Below are positions 45,855-55,700 of a DNA stretch of 64,000 nucleotides, piece after piece; the stretch's first letter is position 1; each line of letters starts with the position of its first letter. Made by a program: the position numbers and the translations under genes. The stretch spans positions 809,001 through 873,000 of the forward strand of contig JAIGNY010000581.1 in NCBI GenBank assembly GCA_020152595.1, read 5' to 3'. The DNA is from Chiridota heheva (Eukaryota > Echinodermata > Holothuroidea > Apodida > Chiridotidae). The notes under the pieces were generated by a model. That model had not been told where the DNA came from and did no database searches. It was given only the letters and a program-made list of their open reading frames with translations.

Positions 45855-46985
45855 CTACATTGCAATGATCTTTTTTCTTTGGATTTTGGATTCAAGAGAA
45901 CTGTAGCTTGAACTGGAGGATAAGTCATGATTGTTCATTATATCCAAACTCTCCTCATTGGTCAATTTAGTCTGCTTCTTGAATAAATTAATTCTTATTC
46001 CAATGTCGATTACCAGAAGCACACACAAGAGAACTATTGCGGAAATGACAAAAGGTAAAAAGGATCCAAAAGAAGAATCAGTTGGTCCAGTTGATTGCAA
46101 GTAGTCCGAGGACAAAGAGCATTCAATTGTTGTGGAATCGTCCACATTTTGTGTAGTAAGTGTTTCTAGGGTTGTGCTGGCTTCTTCATTGTAAGTTGCT
46201 AGTTCTTTTGGCGCTTCATCGGTGCAGTTGTAGCAGTACTCGTTGAAGCTTGGATGGTTAGTTATTTGCTGACAGGGTGAGCCTTGACAAGCACATGCTG
46301 GCAAAGCATCATTGTTTTCACACGTGATGCATATCTTAAAAAAGTCCACCAGGTAATGAAAGTTTTTAGTGGTATCACATTGTATTGGGTTGTCCAATAC
46401 AGTAACGTAGACATTCTTATTGAAATCAAATAATCCTCTCACAATTTGTGTCAAATTATTTCCTTCAAGATTTAGTATTTTTAATTTTGACAGCCTGTGG
46501 AATTGTTTTGGACGTAAAGATTCAATGTGGTTGTTATTCAAGTAGAGTTCTTCTAGCTCTGTTATAGTTCGGAATGTGTGTTTTTCTATTTCTCGGATGA
46601 AATTGTTTTCTAAGTGAAGGATTTGTAGGTCAGAACTGCCCTCAAATGTTTCTTTAGAAAGTCTTGATAATTCATTATAGCTTAGATAAAGTATTTGTAT
46701 AGAAACACTTTCAATTAAGACTGAAGAGAACTTGTTGTGTGACAAGTCAAGCCATTTGAGGCATGGTAGATTCTCTGTGTAGTTGACCACATGGGCAGGA
46801 TCCATCTCAATATGTGAGGCATTGAATCCAATAATACGCTCACCTTTAGCAAAACAAAATGATAGATTCAAATAGCTGCAGTCTGTTTCCCTCTCATGGC
46901 TTGCATCACAGTCATACTTCTTGCCCAACACCACAACAGGCAAAATTGTAGCTAAAATTGCTGCAGATGTGAGTATGGCATTCAT
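45855..46985 (-). CDS. Single-exon LRR type I transmembrane protein, 376 aa
   Basis: Intact frame on the - strand, start 46985, stop 45855. Residues 1-21 form a signal peptide (MNAILTSAAILATILPVVVL). A cysteine-bearing N-cap follows (Cys26, 36, 44). About five leucine-rich repeats span residues 74-200 with LxxLxLxxN signatures (LKWLDLSHNKF, IQILYLSYNEL, LQILHLENNFI, LEELYLNNNHI, LKILNLEGNNL). A Cys-rich C-cap follows (Cys203, 219, 222, 231, 233, 238, 251, 254), then a Thr/Ser-rich stalk, one membrane helix (about 308-330, FLPFVISAIVLLCVLLVIDI) and a 46-residue Ser-rich cytoplasmic tail without a TIR domain. Potential N-glycosylation sites at Asn40, 55, 68, 177 and 253. The LRR ectodomain suggests cell-surface recognition or adhesion; ligand and subfamily are unknown. 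If VPS35L continues beyond the window, this gene is nested antisense in its intron 18. Confidence 0.85.
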   Translation of the reverse strand: MNAILTSAAILATILPVVVLGKKYDCDASHERETDCSYLNLSFCFAKGERIIGFNASHIEMDPAHVVNYTENLPCLKWLDLSHNKFSSVLIESVSIQILYLSYNELSRLSKETFEGSSDLQILHLENNFIREIEKHTFRTITELEELYLNNNHIESLRPKQFHRLSKLKILNLEGNNLTQIVRGLFDFNKNVYVTVLDNPIQCDTTKNFHYLVDFFKICITCENNDALPACACQGSPCQQITNHPSFNEYCYNCTDEAPKELATYNEEASTTLETLTTQNVDDSTTIECSLSSDYLQSTGPTDSSFGSFLPFVISAIVLLCVLLVIDIGIRINLFKKQTKLTNEESLDIMNNHDLSSSSSYSSLESKIQRKKIIAM

Positions 46986-47720
46986 ACTTTTTGGAAGTCT
47001 GTGTGCTCTTAACTTGTATTCTTAAATCCCAAACAAAAGTTTTGATGAATATCACGCTCTGTATAAATGCCCTATGAACATCCTTTCAGGGTGTCTTTCC
47101 TAAAAATGATGAATTTGCCGTGCTCTTCTAAATGGAAAACCGAATGAAAGCTGACAACAGATGATGTGAATGGGTTACATATAATGTGTTTAAATTACAT
47201 GCTCAGCACTTTTCCTTTTATTAAAAAAACAAATTTGAAAGAAAATTGACATCCAAAAATAAATTTTAATTTCATTTTTAAGTCTTTTGTCCTGTGTTAT
47301 TTCAAAGGAGACACATGGGTTTGAATGCTTGTTTTTATGTTAATGAGATGATGAAATATTTTCCCATATCATAAATATACTTTCAGCTTCAAAAAGTGTA
47401 TTTCTGTTCAACAATTTTCTTTTAACATTTGCTTTTTATAAACTAATTTCAAATATTATGTTTGTGTTTTGTGATACAACTCTTATGTCATTTAATTCAT
47501 TTCTATGAGTAACTGGATTTTTTAAATTTCATAATATTTCTCCCAAAATGTAAACACTTGACATGCTATACATTTGAGATTAGAGAATTGTTTGATGTGA
47601 AAAAGTCTCCTAAAGAGAAGTTATGATATATCCAGATAATCATATTTGTTTCATCTATGAGGGTTTTTACTTTTGGAACATCTTACTTTACTGATATCTA
47701 AAGAAAATTCATGTGTGTCA
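46986..47720. other. 5' flank of the LRR gene, duplicated at 51150-51900
   Basis: Non-coding, A+T-rich. Matches 51150-51900 in blocks such as CAGATGATGTGAA, TTTCAAAGGAGA and TTATAAA..GATTTCAAATATTATGTTT. This shows that the broken LRR copy was duplicated with its upstream region. The promoter should be here, but no clear TATA or initiator stands out. Confidence 0.6.
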
Positions 47721-47727
47721 AGGTCTC

Positions 47728-48115
47728 CATGCCGAAAAGATTTTCTTTGAGCCTACTCGCACCCAACACCTGATTTAATCCTGAAAACTCAGGTATGGCA
47801 ATTACCAACCCGACTTCCTGTTCAGTTTATTGTGTTTCCACTCCAAACATTGATTGTTTATCTGCCATTCCCATGCACACCACAGTCAAGTAGCCTAAGC
47901 TTATTTGTGTGCATAAGATTACAGAAGCCAGTGCTGAGTAATCAGGGCACTTTTGTGATTGAAATCACTTATCTGTGTTGAGTGTCTTAGTGGGAGAAAT
48001 TTGTTTGCAAACACTGGTGATGAAAATAGTTTTGTATTATATGACTGAGGTGATGTGTGCATTAACTGTTAATGATTGACGGACCATTTCTCCTAAGGAA
48101 AGATATTGCTTCATG
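47728..48115. repeat. Duplicated segment D2, copy 2
   Basis: Partner of 43505-43910; same orientation, about 3.8 kb apart, on the other side of the LRR gene. It interrupts the first D3 copy relative to the second. Confidence 0.8.
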
Positions 48116-48744
48116 CCATTTAAAGCATTAAATACAACAATAGTCACATTGTATGCAAACCAAATAATTGTTTTGCTTTTGATTAAGCCTTTCCAAATAC
48201 ATATAACTGCTCTCCATTCCCTTTTAATGGGGTACATCACAGTCATGATCCATCCTGCCCAGAACTGCACAAATCACAACAAGATTTAAAACCACTGCAA
48301 ATATAGGAAAGGCATGTATTAGTATTCTTTCCAGTTGGCTTTTCAATAGCTAATCAGTTGCTTCATTTTCTTTTCATCTAAATATGATAGTCAAACGAAT
48401 GTTGATTTCATTTTTCTAAGTATAAGATAGCTTGAATAAATCTAAACTGTAACTAATTCAGAAAAATACAGATTCCTCTTTCATTTATTACTGTTGTTGA
48501 CTGCAGAGCAAAAGGATCAGAAAAATAAAAGCACCAAAAAACCTATAACAACATCATTGCCTTAAGAGGTCTTAATTTGTCCAGATAATCATAAATGTTT
48601 TCATCTGGTGGGGTATACTTTTGGAACATCATACCTAACTGATATAAGAAATTTCACACCTGCCAAGTTCTATTTAAAGCGTTAAATACAACGATAGTTG
48701 CACCTTGCGGAACACAATTGGTTTATTCTATAACTGCTCTCCAT

Positions 48745-48891
48745 TTTTAATGCTGAGTTCTTCCAGAAAAATCCTCCGGATAAAATTATCTCCTTCCTTC
48801 ATCATGCTTCCCTTTACAACCATATTTAATTTGATCCCCATTGTCGTGGTGTAGTTAAGCCCTCATCAAACAAACAAACAAACTTTTAATG
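48745..48891 (+). mobile_element. LINE-A fragment with TTTTAATG target duplication
   Basis: 131-bp insert (48753-48883) starting CTGAGTTCTTCCAG and ending CATCAAACAAACAAACAAAC, with TTTTAATG on both sides (48745-48752 and 48884-48891). The D3 paralogue at about 48216-48233 has the empty site (CTCCATTCCCTTTTAATGGGG). The insert lacks part of the usual 3' UTR (internal deletion) but keeps the terminus. Confidence 0.88.
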
Positions 48892-49199
48892 GGGTATGTC
48901 AGTCATGCCTCACCCTGCCCAGAACTGCAGAAATTACAACAAGACTTAAAACTGATGCTAATATATGAAAGGCATGCATACTGTACTGTATTAATGTCCT
49001 TAGTTGTTGACTTTCAAAAACTAATTAATTGACATTGTCTTATCCTCTAAAGATGAATATCAAATGATAGTCAAGCAGCTGCTGATATAATTTCTTTTAT
49101 TTTTAGATATTAGGTAGACTAATCATCCTGTACATAATAAACCAGAAAGTAGCAGATTTCTCTTCATTTGATTTAATTCACTGATTTTGGTTTAATAGT

Positions 49200-49650
49200 G
49201 AAAGTTGAAGTACATGAAAGTAACACAAAAACACCCTAGTAAAAACATTGAAGGGAGGAAATGTTTATTAATAAAATTATAATTCATGTGGTAATTGATT
49301 GGTTTTAAAAGGAAGGTAATTCTGACCCTTTACACTTCGTAAATTTTCTCCTTTCAGAATCAAGATGTACAAAGTTCTTAGAAATTTACATATTAAAATC
49401 AACATTGAAAAGAACAAGCAAGTACTAAATTTAATGGAGGAAGTGTTTGTTTGAAAAGCATAATTTTTGTGAAAATTTGTGTTTGTATGAATGGATATTT
49501 CTCATTGATGGAGATGTTTCAAACTTTTCCCACATCATATAATTCCTTTCAGTTTCAAGGGTGCAAAGAGCCTATTTTTATGTTGCCACTTTCAACATTC
49601 ACTTCCAACATTGCAATGGGTGAAGAAAAAAGGTCAAATATTTTTGTCCA
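49200..49650 (+). repeat. Duplicated segment D4, copy with a single 39-bp-type unit
   Basis: Matches the flanks of the large array: 49200-49488 resembles 52485-52764 and 49529-49650 resembles 62083-62240. Shared blocks include AAATTTTCTCC.TTCAG, AATGGAGGAAGT.TTTGT, CCTTTCAGTTTC and TGCAAAGAGCCTAT. At 49489-49528 lies one unit (GAATGG.xxxxxxTCATTGATG then GAGATGTTTCAAACTTTT) where the other copy has about 239. Confidence 0.8.
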
Positions 49651-49928
49651 AGATTGTAGGTGAGAATCATAACAATGGTTTTAATGCTTGTAGTGTCAGG
49701 ACTGGAAACAGGACCCTACACTTTCCTCAAATTTTAGTTTAATAATGATTGATAGTAACCCTTGTCGGACAGTAAGGCTTACTCGTACTTCTGCCAATTT
49801 CAGTCGAATGAGAATAACACTAAATATGTATACATATCAAAGACTTTTTAGACCATGCATTAAACATTAATGTATATTATTTATCAGTTCTCTGAACTGC
49901 AGTGAACCTTCTGTTTGGCCCATTTTAA

Positions 49929-50447
49929 AGGAAAATTCCCATGGTTGTTTGTAAAATTTTATTTGAAAGTGTATACTTTTAGAGCTAATTTGGTACAAAA
50001 ATTAGGTTGATATCATATTCCATTCAGAAGATGTGGACTTTTAAAGATTTCCCAATTGCATTTTAAAGTTTTTGTACAATATGATGAATTTATATTTAAT
50101 GATGTCATAGAGGCAATTCCATTGCAAATGTTTATTTATTTCTTTGAAGTAGGGTATATTTGGCAATGTATATAAATACCTTACTTTCATCAATTTATTT
50201 TCCTAGCAGGTTTTACTAATAAAAAAAAGGATGATAGATTTTAATAAAATACATAAACTTTGTAAGAGAATGTGTTGCTGTGAAGTTATACTGAGCCTTT
50301 TCCTATACGTTTATTGGCATTTTTTGTGAACCTTAAAATGTGAACATCTTCTGGTAGGAATAACATATTAACATGATTTGTGTACTCATTTGTTTATAAA
50401 TTATTCTTTTTCTTATGAAAGACGACAAAAAACATGGGAATATTCCT
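49929..50447. mobile_element. MITE with TTAA duplication, family M3
   Basis: TTAA at 49925-49928 and 50448-50451. Termini AGGAAAATTCCCATGGTTGT and, reversed from the right, AGGAATATTCCCATGTTTTT. About 519 bp, no coding capacity. Its right end abuts the truncated LRR pseudogene. A left-end fragment (AAAGGAATATTCCCATGG) is at 26570-26660 in intron 14. Confidence 0.8.
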
Positions 50448-51146
50448 TTAAGCATGGTAGATTCTCTGTGTAGTTGACTGCATGTGCTGAATTCATCTCA
50501 ATATGTGAGGCATCAAATCCAATTATACGCTCACCTTTAGCAAAATAAAATGGTAGATTCAAGTAGCTGCAGTCAGTTTCCCTCTCATGGGTTGCATCAC
50601 AATCATACAGTACTTCTTGCCCAACACCACTAGAGAGGAAAATATCATGATGAAATAACCCTTTTGAGAGGAATGGTCCATCAATCATTCATGGGCATTG
50701 CACAAATTTCTCCATACATATAAAGCATAATTTATATTTAGGGTCAGCCAGGGACTAATCTGTTCCACTTCACTGCAAAGCAGTAATGTGGTTTTAGCCC
50801 CTGATGAATGACCTATTGTGTACAGTATTACAGTAGCTGGTTGCTAGCAAGTGAACTGAGAAGAGGCTCTCAGTTGGAAGGTGTAGATTACCTGTGTTGT
50901 ATATGGTGTAACAGTAGCTGGTTGCTAGTTAATAAACTGTGAAGAGACTGTAAAGAGGCTCTCAATTGGAAGGTATTGATTACCTCTATGTTGTGTGTGG
51001 TGTAACAATAGCTGTTTGCTAGTAAGTGAACTGTGAAGATCTCGCAGGTTGAAAGGTGTGGATTACCCCTGATTTTAAGAAAACCTAGGGATAAAAATTC
51101 TTAATGTAGCTCAAATTTGTGCAAATCATGTAAGTATGACATTCAT
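50446..51146 (-). pseudogene. Broken second copy of the LRR membrane gene
   Basis: The start is preserved near 51146 (ATGAATGTCATACTTAC, M-N-V-I-L, compared with M-N-A-I-L in 45855-46985). It is separated by ~500 bp of inserted repeat from the homologue of residues 20-77 at about 50636-50446 (ATHERETDCSYLNLPFYFAK, GERIIGFDASHIEMNSAHAV, NYTENLPCLK). A 5-bp insertion (CAGTA) shifts the frame just before the first Cys, Cys44 is replaced by Tyr, and all LRRs, the stalk and the membrane helix are gone at the MITE boundary. Non-functional. Confidence 0.85.
50640..51115. repeat. Inserted repeat D5 inside the LRR pseudogene
   Basis: Matches about 52080-52480 (CCATCAATCATTCATGGG, ATTTATATTTAGG.TCAGCCA, GACTAATCTG, AACAGTAGCTG.TTGCTA, AAAATTCTTAATGTAG). 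It lies between the signal-peptide codons and the mature-domain codons of the pseudogene, where the intact gene has no intron. Internally it repeats a ~110-bp GTAACAGTAGCTGGTTGCTA unit three times. Confidence 0.75.
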
Positions 51147-51149
51147 ACT

Positions 51150-51900
51150 TTTTGAAAGTCTTGTGCGCTTCTAAATAAATTCACAGTCTGTATCTTCAAT
51201 ATCAAACTAAAGTTGCTGTGATGATTATTACATTCTGAATAAACATCTGAAGGTGTCTTTATCAAAATTGATCAATTTGCCAAGCTCTTCTAAACGTGAA
51301 AACTAAGTGAAATTTGGGAACAGATGATGTGAAATTGTTTTATATACTAAATACAATATAAGGTGTTCAGATCACATGATCATCACTTTTGCTTTTATGA
51401 TATTAAAAGAGGAAGAAACAAATTTTTAAAGAAAATTAACAGCCAAATTTATGGACTTTTTGAAAAGTGTAATATTCTGTGTTTCAAAGGAGATCGACTC
51501 ACAGTTTTGAATGAATGTTTGTAAGTTCAAGTGATGGTGAATTTTTCTCCCATATCATAAATTTACTTTCAGTTTCAAAAAGTTTAAAAGTGATATTTCT
51601 CTTCAACAATTTTATTTTTACATTTTCTTTTTTATAAATTGATTTCAAATATTATGTTTATGTTTTGTGATACAACTTTATGTTATCTAATGCATTAAAG
51701 TTTAATAGTTTATATTTACATATACAACAGAATATATTATACTTTATTTTTTACATATGCTTCTTATAAATTGATTTTGAAATTGATTTGTTTATGTTTT
51801 GCGACATAACTGTTTGTTTGTTCATTTTTTTGACTAAGTACATTTTTCAAATCCATTCTAATTCTCTTAAACGCTGGACAATGCTGTTCATTTGAGGACC
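51150..51900. repeat. Duplicated LRR upstream region
   Basis: Counterpart of 46990-47680, directly upstream of the pseudogene start. A+T-rich, no genes. Confidence 0.65.
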
Positions 51901-52079
51901 TTTTTGATGTGAAAATGCCTTCTCTAATTCTCTGAGAATTACAGTGGAGTGATAGTGTAGCGACTTGATGTTATTTGTTCAGGTATTAGAAAGAATAACT
52001 ATTCACTGTACCTAGTTCAGAAAGTTGCTAATTCATTTTTATTTGATTTTATTTCTCTGTTTTGACTTAATTAACATAT

Positions 52080-52480
52080 CATGAGGAAATAAACATCTTT
52101 ATGAGGAATAGTCCATCAATCATTCATGGGTATTGCACAAAGTCCTCCCAACGTATGATTTATATTTAGGCTCAGCCAAGGACTAATCTGATTCACTTTA
52201 CTGCATAGCAGTTATGTGGCTTGAGCTCCAGATGAATGACCCATTGTGTACAGTGTAACAGTAGCTGCTTGCTAACAAGTGAACTGTGAATAGACTATGA
52301 AGATGATGTCAGTTTGAAGGTTAAGATTATCCTTGTGTTGTTTATGGTGTAACAATAGCTGGTTGCTAGTCAATGAATTGTGAAAGTCTCTCAGTTTGAA
52401 TGGTGTGGATAACCCCTGATTCTAAGAAAATTGAGGGTGTCGGGTTGGAGGGGTCTAAGGGCCAAAAATTCTTAATGTAG
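52080..52480. repeat. Repeat D5, second copy
   Basis: Partner of 50640-51115. Leads into the D4 copy (52485-52764) that precedes the 39-bp array. Confidence 0.7.
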
Positions 52481-52764
52481 TAAAAGTGGAAGAAATATAA
52501 ATCAACAAGAAAATACCCAAGTAAAAATTTGAGGGAGGAAACATTTGTTGATAATCATCATAGATTTAATGGCTTGGTTGTATAAGAAAGATGATTCAGA
52601 CCCTTGTCACATTGTAAATTTTCTCCCTTCAGTTTCAATGTGTACAAAGTTTGTAGAAATTCACAAATTAAAATTCATGTTTAAAAGGACAAACTAGTAC
52701 CAAAATTAATGGAGGAAGTTTTTGTCTAAAATAGAATAATTTATGTGAAAATTGTGTATTCGTA

Positions 52765-55700
52765 TGAGTGGATGTGTATTATTTATGTTGATGATTCAAA
52801 CTTTGAGTGGATGTGTATCATTTATGTTGATGAATCAAACTTTTGAGTGGATGTGTATTATTTATGGAGATGATTCAAACATTGAGTGGATGTGTATTAT
52901 TTACAGAGATGATACAAACTTTGACTGGATGTGTATTATTTACAGAGTTGATTCAAACTTTGAGTGGATGTGTATTATTTACAGAGTTGATTCAAACTTT
53001 GAGTGGATGTGTATTGTTTACAGAGTTGATTCAAACTTTGAGTGGATGTGTATTATTTACAGAGTTGATTCAAACTTTGAGTGGATGTGTATTATTTACA
53101 GAGATGATTCAAACTTTGAGTGGATGTGTATTATTTACAGAGATGATTCAAACTTTGAGTGGATGTGTATTATTTACAGAGTTGATTCAAACTTTGAGTG
53201 GATGTGTATTATTTACAGAGATTATTCAAACTTTGAGTGGATGTGTATTATTTACAGAGATGATTCAAACTTTGAGTGGATGTGTATTATTTACAGAGAT
53301 GATTCAAACTTTGAGTGGATGTGTGTTATTTACAGAGTTGATTCAAACTTTGAGTGGATGTGTGTTATTTACAGAGATGATTCAAACTTTGAGTGGATGT
53401 GTATTATTTACAGAGATGATTCAAACTTTGAGAGGATGTGTATTATTTACAGAGATTATTCAAACTTTGAGTGGATGTGTATTATTTACAGAGATGATTC
53501 AAACTTTGAGTGGATGTGTATTATTTACAGAGATGATTCAAACTTTGAGTGGATGTGTATTATTTACATTGATGATTCATACTTTGAGAGGATGTGTATT
53601 ATTTACAGAGATAAATCAAACTTTGAGTGGATGTGTATTATTTATGTTGATGAATCAAACTTTGAGTGGATGTGTATTATTTACAGAGATGAATCAAACT
53701 TTGAGTGGATGTGTATTAATTTACAGAGATTATTCAAACTTTGAGTGGATGTGTATTATTTATGTTGATGAATCAAACTTTGAGTGGATGTGTATTATTT
53801 ATGTTGATGAATCAAACTTTGAGTGGATGTGTATTATTTACAGAGATGATTCAAACTTTGAGTGGATGTGTATTATTTACAGAGATGATTCAAACTTTGA
53901 GTGGATGTGTATTATTTACAGAGATTATTCAAACTTTGAGTGGATGTGTGTTATTTACAGAGATGATTCAAACTTTGAGTGGATGTGTATTATTTACAGA
54001 GTTGATTCAAACTTTGAGTGGATGTGTATTATTTACAGAGATGATTCAAACTTTGAGTGGATGTGTATCATTTATGTTGATGAATCAAACTTTGAGTGGA
54101 TGTGTATTATTTACATTGATGATTCATACTTTGAGAGGATGTGTATTATTTACAGAGATGAATCAAACTTTGAGTGGATGTGTATTATTTACATTGATGA
54201 TTCATACTTTGAGAGGATGTGTATTATTTACAGAGATAAATCAAACTTTGAGTGGATGTGTATTATTTATGTTGATGAATCAAACTTTGAGTGGATGTGT
54301 ATTATTTATGTTGATGAATCAAACTTTGAGTGGATGTGTATAATTTACAGAGATGAATCAAACTTTGAGTGGATGTGTATTATTTATGTTGATGAATCAA
54401 ACTTTGAGTGGATGTGTATAATTTACAGAGATGAATCAAACTTTGAGTGGATGTGTATTATTTATGTTGATGAATCAAACTTTGAGTGGATGTGTATTAT
54501 TTATGTTGATGAATCAAACTTTGAGTGGATGTGTATTATTTATGTTGATGAATCAAACTTTGAGTGGATGTGTATTATTTACATTGATGATTCATACTTT
54601 GAGAGGATGTGTATTATTTACAGAGATAAATCAAACTTTGAGTGGATGTGTATTATTTACAGAGATGAATCAAACTTTGAGAGGATGTGTATTATTTATG
54701 TTGATGAATCAAACTTTGAGTGGATGTGTATTATTTACAGAGATGATTCAAACTTTGAGTGGATGTGTATTATTTACAGAGATGATTCAAACTTTGAGTG
54801 GATGTGTATAATTTATGTTGATGAATCATACTTTGAGAGGATGTGTATAATTTACAGAGATGAATCAAACTTTGAGTGGATGTGTATTATTTACAGAGAT
54901 GAATCAAACTTTGAGTGGATGTGTATTATTTACAGAGATGATTCAAACTTTGAGTGGATGTGTATTATTTATGTTGATGAATCATACTTTGAGAGGTTGT
55001 GTATTATTTACAGAGATGATTCAAACTTTGAGTGGATGTGTATTATTTATGTTGATGAATCATACTTTGAGAGGATGTGTATTATTTACAGAGATGATTC
55101 AAACTTTGAGTGGATGTGTATTATTTATGTTGATGAATCATACTTTGAGAGGATGTGTATTATTTACAGAGATGAATCAAACTTTGAGTGGATGTGTATT
55201 ATTTACAGAGATGAATCAAACTTTGAGTGGATGTGTATTATTTACAGAGATGATTCAAACTTTGAGTGGATGTGTATTATTTATGTTGATGAATCATACT
55301 TTGAGAGGATGTGTATTATTTACATTGATGAATCATACTTTGAGTGGATGTGTATTATTTACAGAGATGATTCAAACTTTGAGTGGATGTGTATAATTTA
55401 TGTTGATGAATCATACTTTGAGAGGATGTGTATAATTTACAGAGATGAATCAAACTTTGAGTGGATGTGTATTATTTACAGAGATGAATCAAACTTTGAG
55501 TGGATGTGTATTATTTACAGAGATGATTCAAACTTTGAGTGGATGTGTATAATTTATGTTGATGAATCATACTTTGAGAGGATGTGTATAATTTACAGAG
55601 ATGAATCAAACTTTGAGTGGATGTGTATTATTTACAGAGATAAATCAAACTTTGAGTGGATGTGTATTATTTACATTGATGATTCATACTTTGAGAGGAT

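Larger units (their letters stand above)
47620..49200. repeat. Diverged tandem duplication D3 (two copies)
   Basis: 47620-48530 and 48560-49200 share, in order, GTCCAGATAATCATA, ACTTTTGGAACATC, TTTAAAGCxTTAAATACAAC, TTTTAATGGGGTA, CTGCCCAGAACTGCA and ATGATAGTCAA. The second copy lacks the D2 block (47728-48115) and has a LINE-A fragment at 48753-48883. Confidence 0.75.
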
